Positions 16,440-23,757 of a stretch of 64,000 nucleotides of DNA are shown one piece after another; positions within the stretch are counted from its first letter, which is position 1; each line of letters opens with the position of its first letter. The notes below the pieces were generated by a model. It did no database searches and was not told where the DNA came from. It worked only from the letters and a program-made list of their open reading frames with translations. The DNA is from Oligoflexia bacterium (GTDB lineage: Bacteria; Bdellovibrionota; Bdellovibrionia; JABDDW01), in assembly GCA_034439615.1 (NCBI GenBank), contig JAWXAT010000051.1:1-64000 (forward strand). The letters run 5' to 3'. The position numbers and the translations under genes were made by a program.

Positions 16440-17690
16440 ATGAGCTTATTGAGGCTAGCCGGTATCCTCTCTGGGGTGTTATTTGGCATTCAAACTTTTG
16501 GTGATACGGGGAACTATAATTCCGTTCTCATAGGTGATCGCGCCGCCGGTATGGGTGGGGCGTTCACAGCTATGTCGGGTGATCCGTCTGCGTGCAGTTT
16601 TTATAACCCAGCGACTTTAGCACTCATTCCAGGCTACAGTTTTTCAGCCAGTGCGAGTCTTTACAATAAGTATGATACGTCTTTTTCTGATGCAGGGAAT
16701 CTATCAGAATCAACGCTGAAACTTAATCGCGGATCATTTCAAGGTATTCCCGCCGCAGCAGGTTCAGCACTTGGGTTTAAGAAATTCTCAGTTGGATTAT
16801 CAATTTTAACTCCCGAATATGACACATTCTCTGGTGACATCAGTCTAAACGCTCACCCCAATTCAAACACATTTATAAACTCAAAAGATCAAAGTCTTTG
16901 GGTGGGCGGAAATCTGGCTATTAATTTTACGGACAAGTTTTCAGCTGGAATGACTTTTTATTATACATCTCGGGATTATTTTAGATCTACAATCGACCAA
17001 ACAGTGTCAGGCAATCACACAAAACTTTCTTTTGAAACCAAAGCCTTTACATCTAACAATGTGGTTTATGTTTTAGGCGGGCTTTATAAAATTACCCCAC
17101 AATTTTGGATTGGCTCTAGTATGCGTTTGCCTTCAATTCAATTATCAGGAGATGGAAGTTATTATAAATCCATTCTAGATACCAGCGTAAGCGGAGTCCC
17201 GACAGTTTCAACTCGTAAAAACATTCCAAGCCAAACAACTATTCCCCATAAATTTTCGCTTGGGCTTTCATATTCAATACCTAAAAAATGGTCTATAGAC
17301 GTAGATGCTTCTTTGTATGGAGCAAATACTTACCGAGATTTATTAGATCCTGTCGCTGGTGATCAAATTACTAACCAACAAGTTCTTAATTATGCCATCG
17401 GCGGGGAATATTATTTTGCTTCGTGGATCGCATTAAGAAGTGGGCTTTTTACAAACTTTTCAAGTCATCCCGATATCACCACAGGCCTTATTAGACAGGC
17501 TGATCATATTGATATGCTCGGTTTTTCAAGTAACCTTGCTATTTTTACTGGAAGCACATCTATTACTTTTGGCGGGTATTTCACTGGAGGCCACGGGCAA
17601 TCAACTCAACAAGTAAATCAACAAATAATTGTCACACCCAAAGTTCAATATATTTATTCAATGCTTATTGCTTCTTCTTATGTATTTTGA
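16440..17690 (+). CDS. FadL/OmpP1-family outer-membrane beta-barrel protein
   Basis: Predicted outer-membrane transporter (416 aa). After a signal peptide (residues 1-20 or so) the mature start has the family block 'RAAGMGGAFTAMSGDPSA' followed by 'FYNPATLALIPG', which is the FadL/OmpP1/TodX hatch signature. The rest alternates polar and aromatic residues as expected for barrel strands, and the last residue is Phe after an aromatic strand ('YIYSMLIASSYVF'), the usual assembly signal. FadL proteins import long-chain fatty acids and other hydrophobic compounds; this fits the fatty-acid catabolic genes later in the window, though they are not adjacent. The start at ATG 16440 has only a weak ribosome site. 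Confidence 0.75.
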   Translation: MSLLRLAGILSGVLFGIQTFGDTGNYNSVLIGDRAAGMGGAFTAMSGDPSACSFYNPATLALIPGYSFSASASLYNKYDTSFSDAGNLSESTLKLNRGSFQGIPAAAGSALGFKKFSVGLSILTPEYDTFSGDISLNAHPNSNTFINSKDQSLWVGGNLAINFTDKFSAGMTFYYTSRDYFRSTIDQTVSGNHTKLSFETKAFTSNNVVYVLGGLYKITPQFWIGSSMRLPSIQLSGDGSYYKSILDTSVSGVPTVSTRKNIPSQTTIPHKFSLGLSYSIPKKWSIDVDASLYGANTYRDLLDPVAGDQITNQQVLNYAIGGEYYFASWIALRSGLFTNFSSHPDITTGLIRQADHIDMLGFSSNLAIFTGSTSITFGGYFTGGHGQSTQQVNQQIIVTPKVQYIYSMLIASSYVF

Positions 17691-17697
17691 CTTCAGA

Positions 17698-18630
17698 TTA
17701 ATTTAAAAATTTTGCCACAGATATGAGCTTTGTTTTTTTAAAATAACTCGACACATACGGACACTTTGTTGTGAGTAAACACATCACAGGCTTTTTAATC
17801 ACTTTTTGATAATCTGAAAACAGATAAAAATTCGCCTGACCTTTACTGATAATCAAATCAGAATGAAACAATGCATGATCAAGTTCAGGAGATTTTTCTT
17901 CCCACGAAATACCTAGTGTGTCAGGCCCCGCACAGATAATCATGTTGGCATATTTCTCCATATGCACGTAAGCCCCATCTTCAAGTGTTGCATCGCTGGT
18001 GATAGGGCCACCACGTAAAACACTGGTGACAAACCAACCACGTGTACGCATGTCGGCAATTAAAAGCCTATCAAATGCAATTTCTCCAACGTTATCATGA
18101 ATAAAAAGTGCATGGGGCTGTGATTTTTTTAAACTAGATTTATATTTTTTAGGAACACTATTTAAAAAATTATAAAATTTCTTTGTGTCATTAATCACAA
18201 GCTCTTCTGCAACTTTATCGCGAACATGTTTTTCAATAATTTTTATAGGAACGTCATACCCAGTACCCACCGTTCTAAAATCAAGGTGATTACTAGCTAT
18301 TACCCATTTTACAAGAGTCTCAAATTTAAAATGAGTGTCTTTTTTCTTTGAAAGTTCTTTTTGTAAAAGCCCTGAGAGTTTAAGACCTACGTCATTACAA
18401 TTTTTTCTAAGCTGTTCAAAAGGCAAACGTTGTCCTGTGAGATGCTTAGCAATACGATGTACTTCGGTGATGAAAACACTAGGCAATGTGTTGAGATTGA
18501 AATTTTCAGAAAGATATTTCATACAGGCATTTATGACTTCAAGTTGTTTTTTCTCATCAACACCCATGAGGCGCACCGCACCTCCTATGTCGTCAACAAT
18601 ACATCCAGCGCAACCTTGTTCTGCTTTCAC
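17698..18630 (-). CDS. DUF89/ARMT1-like damage-control phosphatase family protein
   Basis: The protein resembles the DUF89 metal-dependent phosphatase family. It begins with a C-x-x-C pair ('EQGCAGCIVDDIGGAV'), has the helical region 'EVHRIAKHLTGQRLPFEQLR', then the central motif 'ALFIHDNVGEIAFDRLLIAD' (family D-N-x-G-E), and near the end 'DLIISKGQANFYLFSDYQK' (family S-K-G-x-x-N). GTG 18630 preceded by AAAGGAG gives 310 aa and starts just before the Cys pair; the longer ATG at 18693 adds 21 residues not expected in the family. DUF89 enzymes hydrolyse damaged or toxic sugar phosphates in the cytoplasm; the substrate is unknown here. It is divergent from the HD gene. Confidence 0.7.
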   Translation of the reverse strand: MKAEQGCAGCIVDDIGGAVRLMGVDEKKQLEVINACMKYLSENFNLNTLPSVFITEVHRIAKHLTGQRLPFEQLRKNCNDVGLKLSGLLQKELSKKKDTHFKFETLVKWVIASNHLDFRTVGTGYDVPIKIIEKHVRDKVAEELVINDTKKFYNFLNSVPKKYKSSLKKSQPHALFIHDNVGEIAFDRLLIADMRTRGWFVTSVLRGGPITSDATLEDGAYVHMEKYANMIICAGPDTLGISWEEKSPELDHALFHSDLIISKGQANFYLFSDYQKVIKKPVMCLLTTKCPYVSSYFKKTKLISVAKFLN

Positions 18631-18715
18631 CCATGCTCCTTTGAGATAATAGATTCCCCCTAGACCATAGACTTGAATTCTTAATCCTGCCACGAAAAAA
18701 TCCGATAAGTTATCA

Positions 18716-20176
18716 ATGGCTGAGAATTATAAAAAATCTATTTTTGATAGTATCCATGGTTTTATCGGGATGACGCGCACCGAAGATCGGATTGTTGCGA
18801 GCCCCTACTTTCAACGACTACGCTGGATCAAACAACTCGGCTGGAGTCATTATATATTTCCAGGTGCAACACACACCCGCTTTGCCCATGCACTAGGTGC
18901 AATGCACATTATGGATAAAATTTTAAGAAGCATTGGCAAAGGTGTTGATGATGAAAAGCTTTATAATTTAAAAACGCGAGATTCAAAAACGATGTTTCAT
19001 CGTAAAATGAGAATCGCAGCTATGCTTCATGATATTGGAACATTTCCATTTAGCCATTCAATCGAAGCCGGCTATATTAAATATAATCGCAAACAAATAG
19101 CACTTGGCAAAAAAATAACCCCAGCTAATCATGAAGAACTTGGTCGACATATTATCACTAACACCGATTTTGCATCAGGAATCACACACATTTTAAAAGC
19201 AGATGGCTTTGACCCTAATGAAATCGCACAAATTATTAATGGTCATTCAGATGATCCACTAGCGAATCAACTTATTCACTCGGATATTGATGCTGATCGA
19301 ATGGATTATCTCTTAAGAGATTCTCATTATACGGGCGTAAAATATGGCGTGTTTGACGTTGATTACTTAATTGCAAACATGCGTGTGTGCAAACAAGGTA
19401 AAAACGAAGTTTTAGCTGTGAATGAAAGTGCATTGATGGCGGTGGAGTATTTTTTAATCTGTCGTTATTCGTGGTACACGCAGATTATTCATGAAGGCAC
19501 TGCTTATCAATTTGATCTCCTTGCAGAACGCATTGCTGAATTTTTTATTGAAACGGGTCTAGCCTATTCTTTTGAAGAAATAAAAAACTTAGTGAGTAAA
19601 AATCCAAAAGCTTTTTTTGGTTTTAATGACAGTTATTTTACGTCAAAACTTCATGAAGCTCTTGAACACGGCGTAAAAGGTGCTCACAAAATTTCTGCCA
19701 TGATTGAAGAATGGATAGAAATGCTTATGTTTCGCATTCCCATGCAACAAATTAAAGCTGACCCCTTTGAAGCATCACTTATAACAAGCCCAGTTGAGCG
19801 CAGTGATCGTATTGAAAAAATACATAATGCCGTTGAGTGGTTGAGAACAAAATTAGACAAAGTACCAACAGCTTGGGTCGTAGAAGATATCCCAACAAAG
19901 GATGTTATCTTTACGAAAAATAGTGATGCTTTAAAACGATCAAATAAAACCCGACTAGATCAACAATCGTCTGTAAAAATTGTTGATCGTGAGGGTAACG
20001 TAAAATTATTGATTGATGTTTCAAATTCATTAATAAGAATTCTAGCAGGCTATCAGAATTTCACTCCACGAGTTTACGTTGGGAAAAATACTTACAAATA
20101 TCTACAATCAAAAGGATCTCTCAAAGAACTTGAAAAAATGTTCGGACCACAATTAAAAACCAAAAAACCCGCTTAA
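18716..20176 (+). CDS. HD-domain phosphohydrolase (dGTPase/SAMHD1-like)
   Basis: A 486-residue protein of the SAMHD1/YdhJ-type HD family. Metal ligands are visible in order: H58 within 'THTRFAHALGAMHIM', the HD pair in 'AAMLHDIGTFPFSHSIE' (H105-D106), and 'SDIDADRMDYLLRDSHYTGV' with the final conserved Asp. The opening 'DSIHGFIGMTRTEDRIVASP' with 'RLRWIKQLGW' is the standard N-terminal signature. Relatives cleave dNTPs to nucleosides and triphosphate, or act in phage defence or nucleotide balance; activity here is inferred. It is divergent from the DUF89 gene (85 bp) and convergent with the MarR-like gene (6 bp). Confidence 0.85.
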   Translation: MAENYKKSIFDSIHGFIGMTRTEDRIVASPYFQRLRWIKQLGWSHYIFPGATHTRFAHALGAMHIMDKILRSIGKGVDDEKLYNLKTRDSKTMFHRKMRIAAMLHDIGTFPFSHSIEAGYIKYNRKQIALGKKITPANHEELGRHIITNTDFASGITHILKADGFDPNEIAQIINGHSDDPLANQLIHSDIDADRMDYLLRDSHYTGVKYGVFDVDYLIANMRVCKQGKNEVLAVNESALMAVEYFLICRYSWYTQIIHEGTAYQFDLLAERIAEFFIETGLAYSFEEIKNLVSKNPKAFFGFNDSYFTSKLHEALEHGVKGAHKISAMIEEWIEMLMFRIPMQQIKADPFEASLITSPVERSDRIEKIHNAVEWLRTKLDKVPTAWVVEDIPTKDVIFTKNSDALKRSNKTRLDQQSSVKIVDREGNVKLLIDVSNSLIRILAGYQNFTPRVYVGKNTYKYLQSKGSLKELEKMFGPQLKTKKPA

Positions 20177-20182
20177 TTTACA

Positions 20183-20581
20183 TCACCTCCAAGAATTATT
20201 CATAAATTCCAAACTGCGCATTATATTTGCCAAATCCTCAACTCTCACAGGGGAGGTATAAGACATAGCAAATTTTGCAAAGCTTAAAGTCTCAGTTTTC
20301 CAAATTTTTCGCCCTTTTGAAGTAAGTCTTAATATTTTTGATCTGCTATGAAAATAATTATCCGTATACTCACAAACACCGTCAGCAACGAGTTCATTAG
20401 CTATTCTTTGAACATTTTGTCGATTTGATTTCAACACCCTGGCAATTTGCGAAACTGTCATCTGACCGTCATCAAGAATCCCCAACACAAGATTCGCCAA
20501 CGAATCCGACCGATTTATAAGCTTATGAGCTTCTACTAAAAGTTTCCTAAAAATTCCAACTTTCAACTCATTATTATTCAT
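20183..20581 (-). CDS. MarR-like winged-helix transcription regulator
   Basis: A 132-residue DNA-binding protein. The winged helix shows helices 'LANLVLGILDDGQMTVSQIA' and 'RVLKSNRQNVQRIANELVAD', the latter being the recognition helix, then the wing 'RSKILRLTSKGRKIWK' with the L-T-x-x-G motif typical of MarR proteins. It likely binds the tandem TGACAA-N4-TTGTCA sites 160 bp upstream, which also overlap a sigma70-like promoter reading towards this gene, so autoregulation is plausible. The effector ligand and other targets are unknown. Nearby acyl-CoA genes make fatty-acyl sensing possible, but nothing in the sequence proves it. Confidence 0.8.
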   Translation of the reverse strand: MNNNELKVGIFRKLLVEAHKLINRSDSLANLVLGILDDGQMTVSQIARVLKSNRQNVQRIANELVADGVCEYTDNYFHSRSKILRLTSKGRKIWKTETLSFAKFAMSYTSPVRVEDLANIMRSLEFMNNSWR

Positions 20582-20742
20582 TCAAAACCACCTTCAAAAA
20601 AACATCATTACAACTAAGAAAACTTGTCGCAGCAAATATCTTATAACTTGCGCAACAGAAATCTCAAAACTAGCCCACCAAGAATTGCGGTTTTTTTAAC
20701 AACCACCACGGAGGTCCACACCACGGAGCTCAATACAAAATA

Positions 20743-20777
20743 TGACAATTTTTTGTCATATTGACAATTAATTGTCA
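20743..20777 (-). promoter_or_regulatory. tandem TGACAA-N4-TTGTCA operators over a sigma70-like promoter
   Basis: Two inverted repeats with the same geometry, TGACAA-N4-TTGTCA, occupy 20743-20758 and 20762-20777, offset by 19 bp. The first extends to 10-base arms (20739-20762) and the second to a perfect 20-bp palindrome (20760-20779). On the minus strand TTGTCA, a 17-base spacer and CATATT make a reasonable -35/-10 pair covering both sites and reading towards the MarR-like gene. Binding by that regulator is inferred. Confidence 0.65.
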
Positions 20778-20830
20778 ATTTCGAAAGACAGGTGTTTCAG
20801 ACTTATCAGTTTACGATGGCTTAAATATGG

Positions 20831-20872
20831 TTTATTGTTTGTTTGTTTATTTGTTATTTGTTTGTTTGTTTT
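20831..20872. repeat. GTTT/ATTT tetranucleotide-rich tract
   Basis: The stretch is composed of imperfect GTTT and ATTT units with two runs of three consecutive GTTT copies. It lies just downstream of the minus-strand B12-binding gene stop (20894) and contains no gene. On the minus strand it reads as AAAC repeats. It may be slippage-prone; no function is evident. Confidence 0.6.
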
Positions 20873-20893
20873 GGGCTAAAAGAGTTTCAGAAT

Positions 20894-21280
20894 TTAATTT
20901 TTTTCAAAAGTTGCAATGACATTAGCTAGAGGAGTTCCTGGAGTGAAAACCCCTTTGACTCCAAGTTTTTTGAGTTTTGAAATATCACCTTCAGGAATAA
21001 TTCCACCTACAAAGAGTTTCACATGCTTAAGCTTTGCTTTTTGCAATCGAGATTGAACATCTTTGACCAATGTTAAATGCGCACCTGATAAAATACTAAG
21101 ACCGATCATATCGACATCTTCTTGAAGGGCTGCTGAGACGATCATATCCGGCGTTTGATGAAGGCCCGTATAGATAACCTCATGACCAGCATCACGCAGG
21201 GCGCGGGCGATGATTTTTGCACCTCTGTCGTGGCCATCAAGGCCGGGCTTAGCTATAAGTATGCGTTTTTGACTTGCCAT
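20894..21280 (-). CDS. stand-alone cobalamin (B12)-binding domain protein, mutase small-subunit type
   Basis: A 128-residue Rossmann-like domain matching the C-terminal B12-binding domain of methylmalonyl-CoA mutase and relatives. The base-off/His-on signature D-x-H-x-x-G is seen as 'GLDGHDRGAKIIARAL', followed by 'IGLSILSGAHLTLV' (S-x-L) and 'VGGIIPEGDISKLKKLGV' (G-G). It would carry coenzyme B12 for a separate catalytic subunit. No large mutase subunit is adjacent; the IcmF protein 2.5 kb downstream has its own B12 domain. A partner elsewhere in the genome, or an accessory role, must be assumed. It is divergent from the acyl-CoA dehydrogenase gene with 70 bp between starts. Confidence 0.9.
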   Translation of the reverse strand: MASQKRILIAKPGLDGHDRGAKIIARALRDAGHEVIYTGLHQTPDMIVSAALQEDVDMIGLSILSGAHLTLVKDVQSRLQKAKLKHVKLFVGGIIPEGDISKLKKLGVKGVFTPGTPLANVIATFEKN

Positions 21281-21350
21281 AAGATGGTTCTATTATAAAA
21301 CAGTGAAGTCACAAGAACCAACTACAAAAAGTACTTAAACGGAGTCAAAA

Positions 21351-22490
21351 ATGATCCATTTCCTTAGCGACGATGAAAAAGCATTCCAAACAGCTGTCAG
21401 GCAGTTTGCCGAAAGCTCAATTAAGCCCCTGGTTTCAAAAATGGACCATGAGGCTGAAATGGATAAAAACCTCGTTAAGCAATTCTTTGAAATGGGCATC
21501 ATGGGCATTGAATCCCCCGAAAAATACGGAGGTGCGGGAGCTAGCTTCTTTATGGCCTGTCTCGCGGTTGAAGAACTCTCACGAGTTGATGGTTCATGCG
21601 GAGTCTTAGTAGACGTACAAAATACTCTCGTCTCAAATGCAATGATTCGTTGGGGTACCGAGGCACAAAAAGCAAAATATCTTCCTAAATTAGCCGGTCA
21701 ATGGGTTGGCTCTTATTGCCTTTCAGAATCCATTAGCGGTTCAGACGCCTTTGCACTTCAATGCCGTGCTGAAAAAAAAGGTGATAAGTATGTTCTAAAC
21801 GGTCACAAGCTTTGGATTACTAATGCCAAAGAAGCCGAATTTTTCATCGTTTTCGCCACCGTTGATAAAACACTAGGCTATAAAGGTATCTCTGCATTTC
21901 TCGTTGAGAAGTCATTCCCTGGTTTTACTATTGGCAAAAAAGAAGACAAAATGGGAATCAGAGCTTCGTCTACATGTGAACTACTATTTGAAAACTGCGA
22001 AGTACCTGCCGAAAACGTATTAGGCGAAATTGGAAAAGGTTATAAAACTGCAATTGAAACTCTCAATGAAGGTCGTATCGGCATTGGAGCGCAGATGATC
22101 GGTGTTGCCCAAGGTGCCCTTGAAGCGGCCATTAAGTACTCACAAGGTCGTCAACAATTTGGAAAACCAATCTCAAGTTTTCAAGGAATTCAATTTCAAT
22201 TGGCCCAAGCAGCTACACAATTAGAATCAGCACGTTTGATGGTCTATCATGCGGCTAGACTTAAAGATGCAAAACAACCATTTCTTCAAGAAGCTGCTAT
22301 GGCAAAATATCATTCAAGTAAAGTGGCTGAATTTGTTTGTTCAACAGCAATTGATGTTTTCGGTGGTAATGGATTTACAAAAGAATACCCTGTTGAGAAA
22401 TTTTATCGAGATGCAAAAATTGGTCAGATCTATGAAGGCACGAGCAATATGCAGCTTCAAACAATCGCTAAGACTTTACTGACGAATTAA
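21351..22490 (+). CDS. short-chain acyl-CoA dehydrogenase
   Basis: FAD-dependent dehydrogenase (379 aa, normal length) catalysing the first step of acyl-CoA beta-oxidation or branched-chain acid breakdown. Visible motifs: 'YCLSESISGSDAFALQCRAE' (flavin-binding S-E-x-x-x-G-S-D), 'WITNAKEAEFFIVFA', 'MGIRASSTCELLFENCEVP', 'QFGKPISSFQGIQFQLA', and the C-terminal 'QIYEGTSNMQLQTIAK', where the Glu is the catalytic base in short/medium-chain members. The ribosome site ACGGAG is near. It fits a unit with IcmF, enoyl-CoA hydratase and hydroxyacyl-CoA dehydrogenase; butyryl- or isobutyryl-CoA are likely substrates given the IcmF context. Confidence 0.93.
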   Translation: MIHFLSDDEKAFQTAVRQFAESSIKPLVSKMDHEAEMDKNLVKQFFEMGIMGIESPEKYGGAGASFFMACLAVEELSRVDGSCGVLVDVQNTLVSNAMIRWGTEAQKAKYLPKLAGQWVGSYCLSESISGSDAFALQCRAEKKGDKYVLNGHKLWITNAKEAEFFIVFATVDKTLGYKGISAFLVEKSFPGFTIGKKEDKMGIRASSTCELLFENCEVPAENVLGEIGKGYKTAIETLNEGRIGIGAQMIGVAQGALEAAIKYSQGRQQFGKPISSFQGIQFQLAQAATQLESARLMVYHAARLKDAKQPFLQEAAMAKYHSSKVAEFVCSTAIDVFGGNGFTKEYPVEKFYRDAKIGQIYEGTSNMQLQTIAKTLLTN

Positions 22491-23089
22491 TCTACCGATT
22501 CAACTAATAAATTATCCGTTTCTTGACCGGCTTCAAAACTTTTTAAAATTTCTACAGCTAAAGTAATGCCATTATCTTTTGATGTGAGATCATTCGCGAT
22601 TCGAATAACCACTTTTGAATCTGTCAGTACAAACGTATCTGCAATTTGATGATCTTTTTCATTAAGCATAAAAAAACTTAAAGCCTGATATTTCCCGATG
22701 ATTACTTTTTCAAACTTCCTATCAGGAAACTTAGATTTTAAATATTCAGTTAATTTTTCAAATGTAATGATTTTAAGTTTTTCATCTTCTATTTTTTTGA
22801 AAATAAAAAGTGAGCCACCTGGCCCCATGAGTGTAAGGCAACTTATGACTTTACAGTTAGGAGATGTTCCATTGTCAATGCCCGTAGTCCATCCCTTAGG
22901 GTAAGTGATCTGCGCTCTTGTTTCTGGAACGACTGCATTTAGTACGTTTGTTTTTTCTAATTCTTGAGGATTTATATTAGGATTACCACCTCTTTTAGTC
23001 ACGCTATCTTTTAAGTTCTTGTTAGCAGCGGGGCATGCCGTAAGCATAAGTCCTGTTAAAACTAGAGTGATTTGAAGGGTTGATTTCAT
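22487..23089 (-). CDS. lipoprotein of unknown function
   Basis: A lipoprotein of 200 aa from ATG 23089 (GAGGAC ribosome site; the ATG/other start at 23101 lies upstream of it). The signal sequence ends at the lipobox 'LTGLMLTAC'. The mature part has alternating strands such as 'ITYPKGWTTGIDN' and 'SLFIFKKIEDEKLKIITFEK', which resemble PsbP/MOG1-like folds found in bacterial lipoproteins, but this is a weak impression. It is convergent with the acyl-CoA dehydrogenase gene, overlapping by four bases at the stops. Confidence 0.65.
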   Translation of the reverse strand: MKSTLQITLVLTGLMLTACPAANKNLKDSVTKRGGNPNINPQELEKTNVLNAVVPETRAQITYPKGWTTGIDNGTSPNCKVISCLTLMGPGGSLFIFKKIEDEKLKIITFEKLTEYLKSKFPDRKFEKVIIGKYQALSFFMLNEKDHQIADTFVLTDSKVVIRIANDLTSKDNGITLAVEILKSFEAGQETDNLLVESVD

Positions 23090-23217
23090 ACACGTCCTCA
23101 TAAAGATCCATCAGACTTCAGAGCAAGGACTATGCCCAAACAAGATCAACTACAACGCGTAACCATCGGTAATTTAAAGGATTTTTATGTCACCCAAAGC
23201 CATTTTTCGGCACTTTT

Positions 23218-23757
23218 TCAGCTATGTGCGGCAAACTGCTTTACGCGGCCCCAAGAAATATTATCATCAATCGTTTTTCCGTAATGAGCTGTGTGAATAA
23301 TGCCACCAGGATTAATAAGAAAATGTGCAGTTAACTGGGTGAGCTGACCATCAGGCACACCTTGTGGGTGACCGGCCGCAACCGCTTTTACGAGTGACCC
23401 CAAAACCTTAGGGTGTAAAACACCGCCTAAGCTTTTACCGACTCTGTACAGGTCATATAAGTTTTTTTCAGGATTTGAAATCATTGGTAACGTCGAAAGA
23501 ATGCCCTGCTTCATTTTAGGAGGAAATTTACTTTCTTCTGATTCAAAAATGGCTACGACATCGACTCCTCGCTTTTTTAATTGCGCATATTCTTGCATGA
23601 CAGTTGCAAGATGAAAATTGCATAGCGGGCAAGAAGCATAACGATAAAACATTAACCAAAACTTCTGTCTAGGATTAGCTCCCAAATCTATATTTCTACC
23701 ATCTATAGTGGTCTCTCTGAAATCAGGACACTGCATCCCCGCTTCTAAAATTTTCAT
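23218..23757 (-). CDS. peroxiredoxin-like (AhpC/TSA, PRXL2-type) thioredoxin-fold protein
   Basis: A 179-residue thioredoxin-fold protein starting at ATG 23757 behind AGGAGA, overlapping the icmF stop as ATGA. After '[13 protein letters not shown]' the active-site region is '[17 protein letters not shown]', where CPLC replaces the usual peroxiredoxin PxxxTxxC motif; this matches the peroxiredoxin-like 2 / redoxin group. '[20 protein letters not shown]' near the end is the conserved strand-turn of AhpC/TSA proteins. It may reduce peroxides or thiols in the cytoplasm. Coupling to icmF suggests protection of the B12 enzyme, which is an inference. Confidence 0.8.
   Translation of the reverse strand: MKILEAGMQCPDFRETTIDGRNIDLGANPRQKFWLMFYRYASCPLCNFHLATVMQEYAQLKKRGVDVVAIFESEESKFPPKMKQGILSTLPMISNPEKNLYDLYRVGKSLGGVLHPKVLGSLVKAVAAGHPQGVPDGQLTQLTAHFLINPGGIIHTAHYGKTIDDNISWGRVKQFAAHS

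Larger units (their letters stand above)
20582..20893. other. 312-bp intergenic region with regulatory and simple-repeat content
   Basis: This gap between the MarR-like gene and the B12-binding gene has no supportable open frame. It carries the tandem operators (20743-20777), a minus-strand promoter overlapping them, a short direct repeat of ACCACGGAG near 20704-20727, and a GTTT-rich tract (about 20831-20872). The remaining part from 20582 to about 20700 probably forms a long 5' leader of the MarR-like transcript; I see no riboswitch consensus in it. Confidence 0.5.
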
